A program made the position numbers and the translations under genes. A stretch of 48,857 bases of DNA from NCBI RefSeq assembly GCF_016429255.1, contig NZ_JAELUG010000042.1, positions 1 to 48,857 on the forward strand, in the 5' to 3' direction. The stretch comes from Rhizobium sp. ASV8 (GTDB lineage Bacteria; Pseudomonadota; Alphaproteobacteria; Rhizobiales; Rhizobiaceae). The notes below the pieces were generated by a model that was given only the letters and a program-made list of their open reading frames with translations, was not told the DNA's origin and ran no database searches. This document shows positions 46,213 to 48,857 of the stretch, one piece after another. Numbering within the stretch: the stretch's first letter is position 1; every line of letters begins with the position of its first letter.

Positions 46213-48285
46213 TTATTGGGCGGGTTTCCCGCCCTTCTTTTTTCCGGAACCGTACGCACTACTTTTCGGCTCTGCTGGAACGCCGGACGCAGTACTCACC
46301 GGCGCATTTCCCGAAGGAAATTCAATGACCCCGTTCGCCTGGACGATGCCCAGGGCGCGGGAGAATAGGGTTTCAAAATGCTGTTCGCTGATCGCGTCGG
46401 CTGTCGCTGGCGTGGGTGCCAGGGCAAGGTTGCCGCTGGTGACCAGGCGCGTGACCGTGGGCCTGATCTTCTCTGGCTCGGCAGCTTTAGGCTTGTCGCC
46501 CCGATAGTAGATTTCGCCGAGTTGCTGCGCGGTCAGTGTGGCGTGCGCATCGGCGACCTGCTGGACGGCCTTGATATGGTTCTTGACCGCGCGAGCATGC
46601 ATGCGGGCATCGTCGACATTGTCGAAGCCGGTATTCTCGATGCACTTCGCCTCGCAGATCAGGCGGTTTTTCAGGTCGTAGACCTTCACTGGCGCATGCA
46701 GCGCGTCCGGATCGAAGCGGATCACGACCTTGGTGCCCGCGTGCTGGTTAAGGGCAACATTCCAATAGCGGTTGCCCTGGTAATGGATTTCGCCACTGCC
46801 CTTCTTCGTCGTGATGGCCTCGGATGCGAGCAGCCAGAGTGACGATTGCGCGGCAGTCGGAACGCGGACGATGGTGGAAGGCGCGTTCATGCTGGCTTCG
46901 AAGGTTTGCTGGAAGCTGCGGCCTCGGCAATTCTCGGCGCGACGGCCTTCCTGATTGTTGTGTTCCTCGATCTGCTCGGCGACGTGGCGGCGGAAATCCT
47001 CGTAGGGGATTGCGCGCGTCATGTAGTTTTCGGGCTTGGCATCCGGCTTGTTGCCGGTGTAGGCGCCGCTGCAGAATGGATGCTTGGAGATCAGTTCCGC
47101 GAGATCGCGCCAGGCGCGTTCGATCGGCTTCGACTGACCAGCATATGGGCGGGTGAAGTGGACTTGGATGCCGAGCGTGGTCAAAAGGCCGCGAGGGTCT
47201 TCGGGCTTCACCTTGAAACGGAAGCGCCGCACCGCGTCACCGCTGATCCACTTCGACGCGAAGGCTTTGCCGTTGTCGATATACATGGTTTCGGGAATGC
47301 CGTGGCGTTCGACCATGCCGCCGATGACCAGGCGCACCGCTTCCCACGTCTCGGCCTCGGCCAACCGGTGCGAAAGGATCAAGCCTGAGAAGAGATCCTG
47401 AATGCCGATGAGATAGAAGCGCACCGGCTTTTTCGACCAGGGCACATCAACGAACACGTCGATCTTGTGACCGTCCATATTGACGGCTTCCATTGCATGG
47501 AAGTGGGCGCGGCTGCGGCGTTGTGCCGGGATGAGGCTGCGGGCTTTATCCTTGCCCTCACGCTTCAGGAGAAGCGCGGCCTTGCCGACATGGGCTTCCA
47601 TGCGGCGACGCAAGGTGCGCTCTGACGGGATTGGTGCCCACCCCTTCTTCTTAGCGGCGCTGACAACACGGCGGTAGCACACAGAGAAGGCGGGCTTCTC
47701 GGGCCGAAGGTAATCCGACATGAGCGCTTCCCAGGCTTTGGGATGGCATTCCAGCAGATCGGGAGCCGTGCCGTCATTTCCCGCGAAATCGGGTGCAAGC
47801 GCCGCCAGATGGTCCTCGGGGTCGAGACCTTCCGTCATCTTGCGCCACTCGTAATATGCCGACTTCTGGACGCCTGCATCGAAGGTGGCCATGGCGACGG
47901 CGGCTTCGCGACGGATGGACCGATCGCGCACCAGCTCCTCGACGCGGCGAAGCACCTTCAAACGTGCCTCACAGATGGCTTTATGGTCCTTCGAGAGCTT
48001 GTTGAAGCGCGCCCAAAGTGCATTCTTCCGGACCTTCACCGCCTTGGTGTCGGCTTCGGACGTGTCTGTCGAAATGAAGTTGAGGCGATCCCTGGCTTCC
48101 TTCGGCAAGAGGGAAACGTGGTACTTGAAACCGCCGCCGCCTTCGCGGCCCTCGGCCTTGCAAAAAAGGGCAGGATTTGAGCGCCACCCCTCGGCTTTCG
48201 CCTTCTTTGCGAAGCCGCTGAGAGAGGGCGGCAAGCCAGGGAGAGAGAGTGCCAGGAGTTCGTTGAAGGAAAGGAACTCGTTCAT
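46213..48285 (-). CDS. Transposase A, DDE recombinase (MuA-like)
   Basis: 690 residues (MuA has 663). N terminus FLSFNELLALSLPGLPPSLSGFAKKAKAEGW (in part) is the Mu-type winged-helix enhancer-binding domain; residues about 90-255 are end-binding helical domains. The RNase H-like core has catalytic D271 (MDGHKID), D337 (YIDNGKAF) and E389 (SKPIERAW), almost identical in spacing to MuA D269/D336/E392. Residues about 490-600 are the beta-barrel domain, and the end is a low-complexity lysine-rich tail (GSGKKKGGKPAQ) where MuA binds MuB and ClpX. All active-site residues intact, so the prophage may be able to transpose. Very sure. Confidence 0.97.
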   Translation of the reverse strand: MNEFLSFNELLALSLPGLPPSLSGFAKKAKAEGWRSNPALFCKAEGREGGGGFKYHVSLLPKEARDRLNFISTDTSEADTKAVKVRKNALWARFNKLSKDHKAICEARLKVLRRVEELVRDRSIRREAAVAMATFDAGVQKSAYYEWRKMTEGLDPEDHLAALAPDFAGNDGTAPDLLECHPKAWEALMSDYLRPEKPAFSVCYRRVVSAAKKKGWAPIPSERTLRRRMEAHVGKAALLLKREGKDKARSLIPAQRRSRAHFHAMEAVNMDGHKIDVFVDVPWSKKPVRFYLIGIQDLFSGLILSHRLAEAETWEAVRLVIGGMVERHGIPETMYIDNGKAFASKWISGDAVRRFRFKVKPEDPRGLLTTLGIQVHFTRPYAGQSKPIERAWRDLAELISKHPFCSGAYTGNKPDAKPENYMTRAIPYEDFRRHVAEQIEEHNNQEGRRAENCRGRSFQQTFEASMNAPSTIVRVPTAAQSSLWLLASEAITTKKGSGEIHYQGNRYWNVALNQHAGTKVVIRFDPDALHAPVKVYDLKNRLICEAKCIENTGFDNVDDARMHARAVKNHIKAVQQVADAHATLTAQQLGEIYYRGDKPKAAEPEKIRPTVTRLVTSGNLALAPTPATADAISEQHFETLFSRALGIVQANGVIEFPSGNAPVSTASGVPAEPKSSAYGSGKKKGGKPAQ

Positions 48286-48509
48286 GCCGAGGCTCCCTTC
48301 CTTGCGGCCATGTAGGCGCGGATGTCGGCTTCATGTTCCCGGCAGAAATGCAAAGTCGCCAGCACCGCATAGATGCGGGCCATCAACATGTCGGCTTCCT
48401 CTTTCCTCATTTTCCCCTCGCGAACCAACTTGGCGTAGTTCTGCTGACGCTGCGCGATTTCACGCTCGACTTCGGCAATCTGCCCGATGATGGAAATCTT
48501 CCCGGCCAT
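48282..48509 (-). CDS. Small early phage protein with coiled coil (75 residues)
   Basis: MAGKISIIGQIAEVEREIAQRQQ, then KMRKEEADMLMARIYAVLATL and FCREHEADIRAYMAA: helical throughout with heptad-like spacing. Overlaps the transposase start by four bases and its own start overlaps the upstream gene. Common as a small gene before transposase A in rhizobial Mu-like phages; function unknown. Confidence 0.7.
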   Translation of the reverse strand: MAGKISIIGQIAEVEREIAQRQQNYAKLVREGKMRKEEADMLMARIYAVLATLHFCREHEADIRAYMAARKGASA

Positions 48510-48856
48510 CAGAGCCCCCGCTTGACCAGGGCGACGGGCCGGGAACTCTGGCGGCGGATTTCCGCCTCGATGCGCTTGCGCTCCTGGCGAAGCCGCTCGA
48601 TTTCAGCTAGGCGCGCTTCGTCGCCGATCAGGACGGTGACGCCCTGGACGGATGCAACCTCATCCCAGAGCCAGAGAGCGCCGGTCGCATGTACAAAGGC
48701 GGTGAAGCGGATCAGGGTTACGTCGTGACCGGTCTTGCTCTCGGCCGTGTAGGCATCGAGCGCGGCTTTGCTGATCGCTGATAGGCCGAGATATTGAGCC
48801 ATGCGGGCCGCGATCGTCGGGCGATCATACTGGCATTCGCGGATAGCTCGGGCCAT
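48509..48856 (-). CDS. Early phage protein at window edge (start may lie outside)
   Basis: 115 residues from the ATG at 48856, at the very edge of the window, so the true start may be further upstream. The first 65 residues (TIAARMAQYLGLSAISKAALDAY, HDVTLIRFTAFVHATGALWLWDEVA, given in parts) are helical and read like a DNA-binding or immunity-type domain. The rest is a strongly charged coiled coil (LAEIERLRQERKRIEAEIRRQ). Position upstream of transposase suggests an early regulator such as Ner, but no clear helix-turn-helix signature is seen. Low certainty of function. Confidence 0.6.
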   Translation of the reverse strand: MARAIRECQYDRPTIAARMAQYLGLSAISKAALDAYTAESKTGHDVTLIRFTAFVHATGALWLWDEVASVQGVTVLIGDEARLAEIERLRQERKRIEAEIRRQSSRPVALVKRGL

Positions 48857-48857
48857 G

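Larger units (their letters stand above)
13786..48857 (-). mobile_element. Mu-like transposable prophage (left end outside window)
   Basis: All genes from 13,875 to the window edge are on the minus strand and follow Mu order: transposase A, B, early genes, Gam, GemA, Mor, lysis, gp25-gp29, F, G, I/Z, T, gp36-gp48 with sheath and tube, tail fibre. At least 35 kb is present, and no structural gene looks broken. The left attachment end, repressor and early promoter are not in the window. The right boundary is one of two TG dinucleotides, 13786 or 13757. Differences from Mu: no invertible fibre segment or Gin, no recognisable C activator, and a methyltransferase in place of mom. Confidence 0.95.

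Overview
The window is a piece of an alphaproteobacterial chromosome, almost certainly from Rhizobiaceae (probably Rhizobium). The evidence is the ftsH-glmM and serC-serA gene pairs, two outer-membrane beta-barrel genes each preceded by an exact CtrA-type box, a Rhizobium-style palindromic intergenic element, and high GC with strongly biased third codon positions. Everything here is read from sequence alone; family names come from recognising motifs and gene order, not from a database search.

Host part, about 1-13,740, mostly plus strand: 3' end of ftsH; glmM; an SH3-domain secreted protein (minus); two paralogous outer-membrane proteins; a family 25 glycosyltransferase (minus); serC with a structured leader, then serA; a four-gene phospholipid-type operon (PlsC-like acyltransferase, CdsA-like cytidylyltransferase, a small membrane protein, a CDP-alcohol phosphatidyltransferase); a palindromic repeat region; mnmA; and an elongator tRNA-Met with a clear promoter.

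Prophage part, about 13,786-48,857, all minus strand: a nearly complete Mu-like transposable prophage that runs off the right edge of the window. Read in its own direction (from high to low coordinates) it has two small early genes, transposase A (DDE residues D271/D337/E389), target-DNA ATPase B, a run of small unknown genes, Gam, a MazG/DUF550-type nucleotide pyrophosphohydrolase, GemA and a Mor-type activator. Next come a lysis block (endolysin, lipoprotein, holin-like protein), a DksA/TraR zinc finger, and Mu gp25-gp29 homologues including both terminase subunits and the portal. Head genes follow (F, G, protease I with nested scaffold Z, decoration, major head T), then tail genes (gp36-gp38, sheath, tube, frameshifted tail chaperone, tape measure, N, P, gp45-gp48), a tail fibre with five tandem repeats and its assembly protein. 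The right end carries a DNA adenine methyltransferase and a secreted moron-like protein. The left end, repressor and early promoter lie outside the window.

The most interesting non-coding structure is a dyad element sharing the invariant 11-mer GTCGGCATGAT. It occurs exactly three times, just before the lysis, protease/head and baseplate blocks, close to where Mu has its late promoters Plys, PI and PP. At the lysis block it sits next to an 11-bp terminator hairpin that also contains the endolysin Shine-Dalgarno sequence, suggesting a switch in which early read-through is terminated while late transcripts starting inside the hairpin escape. A UUUUUUG slip site makes a -1 frameshift tail chaperone, and a DNA methyltransferase occupies the position of Mu mom.
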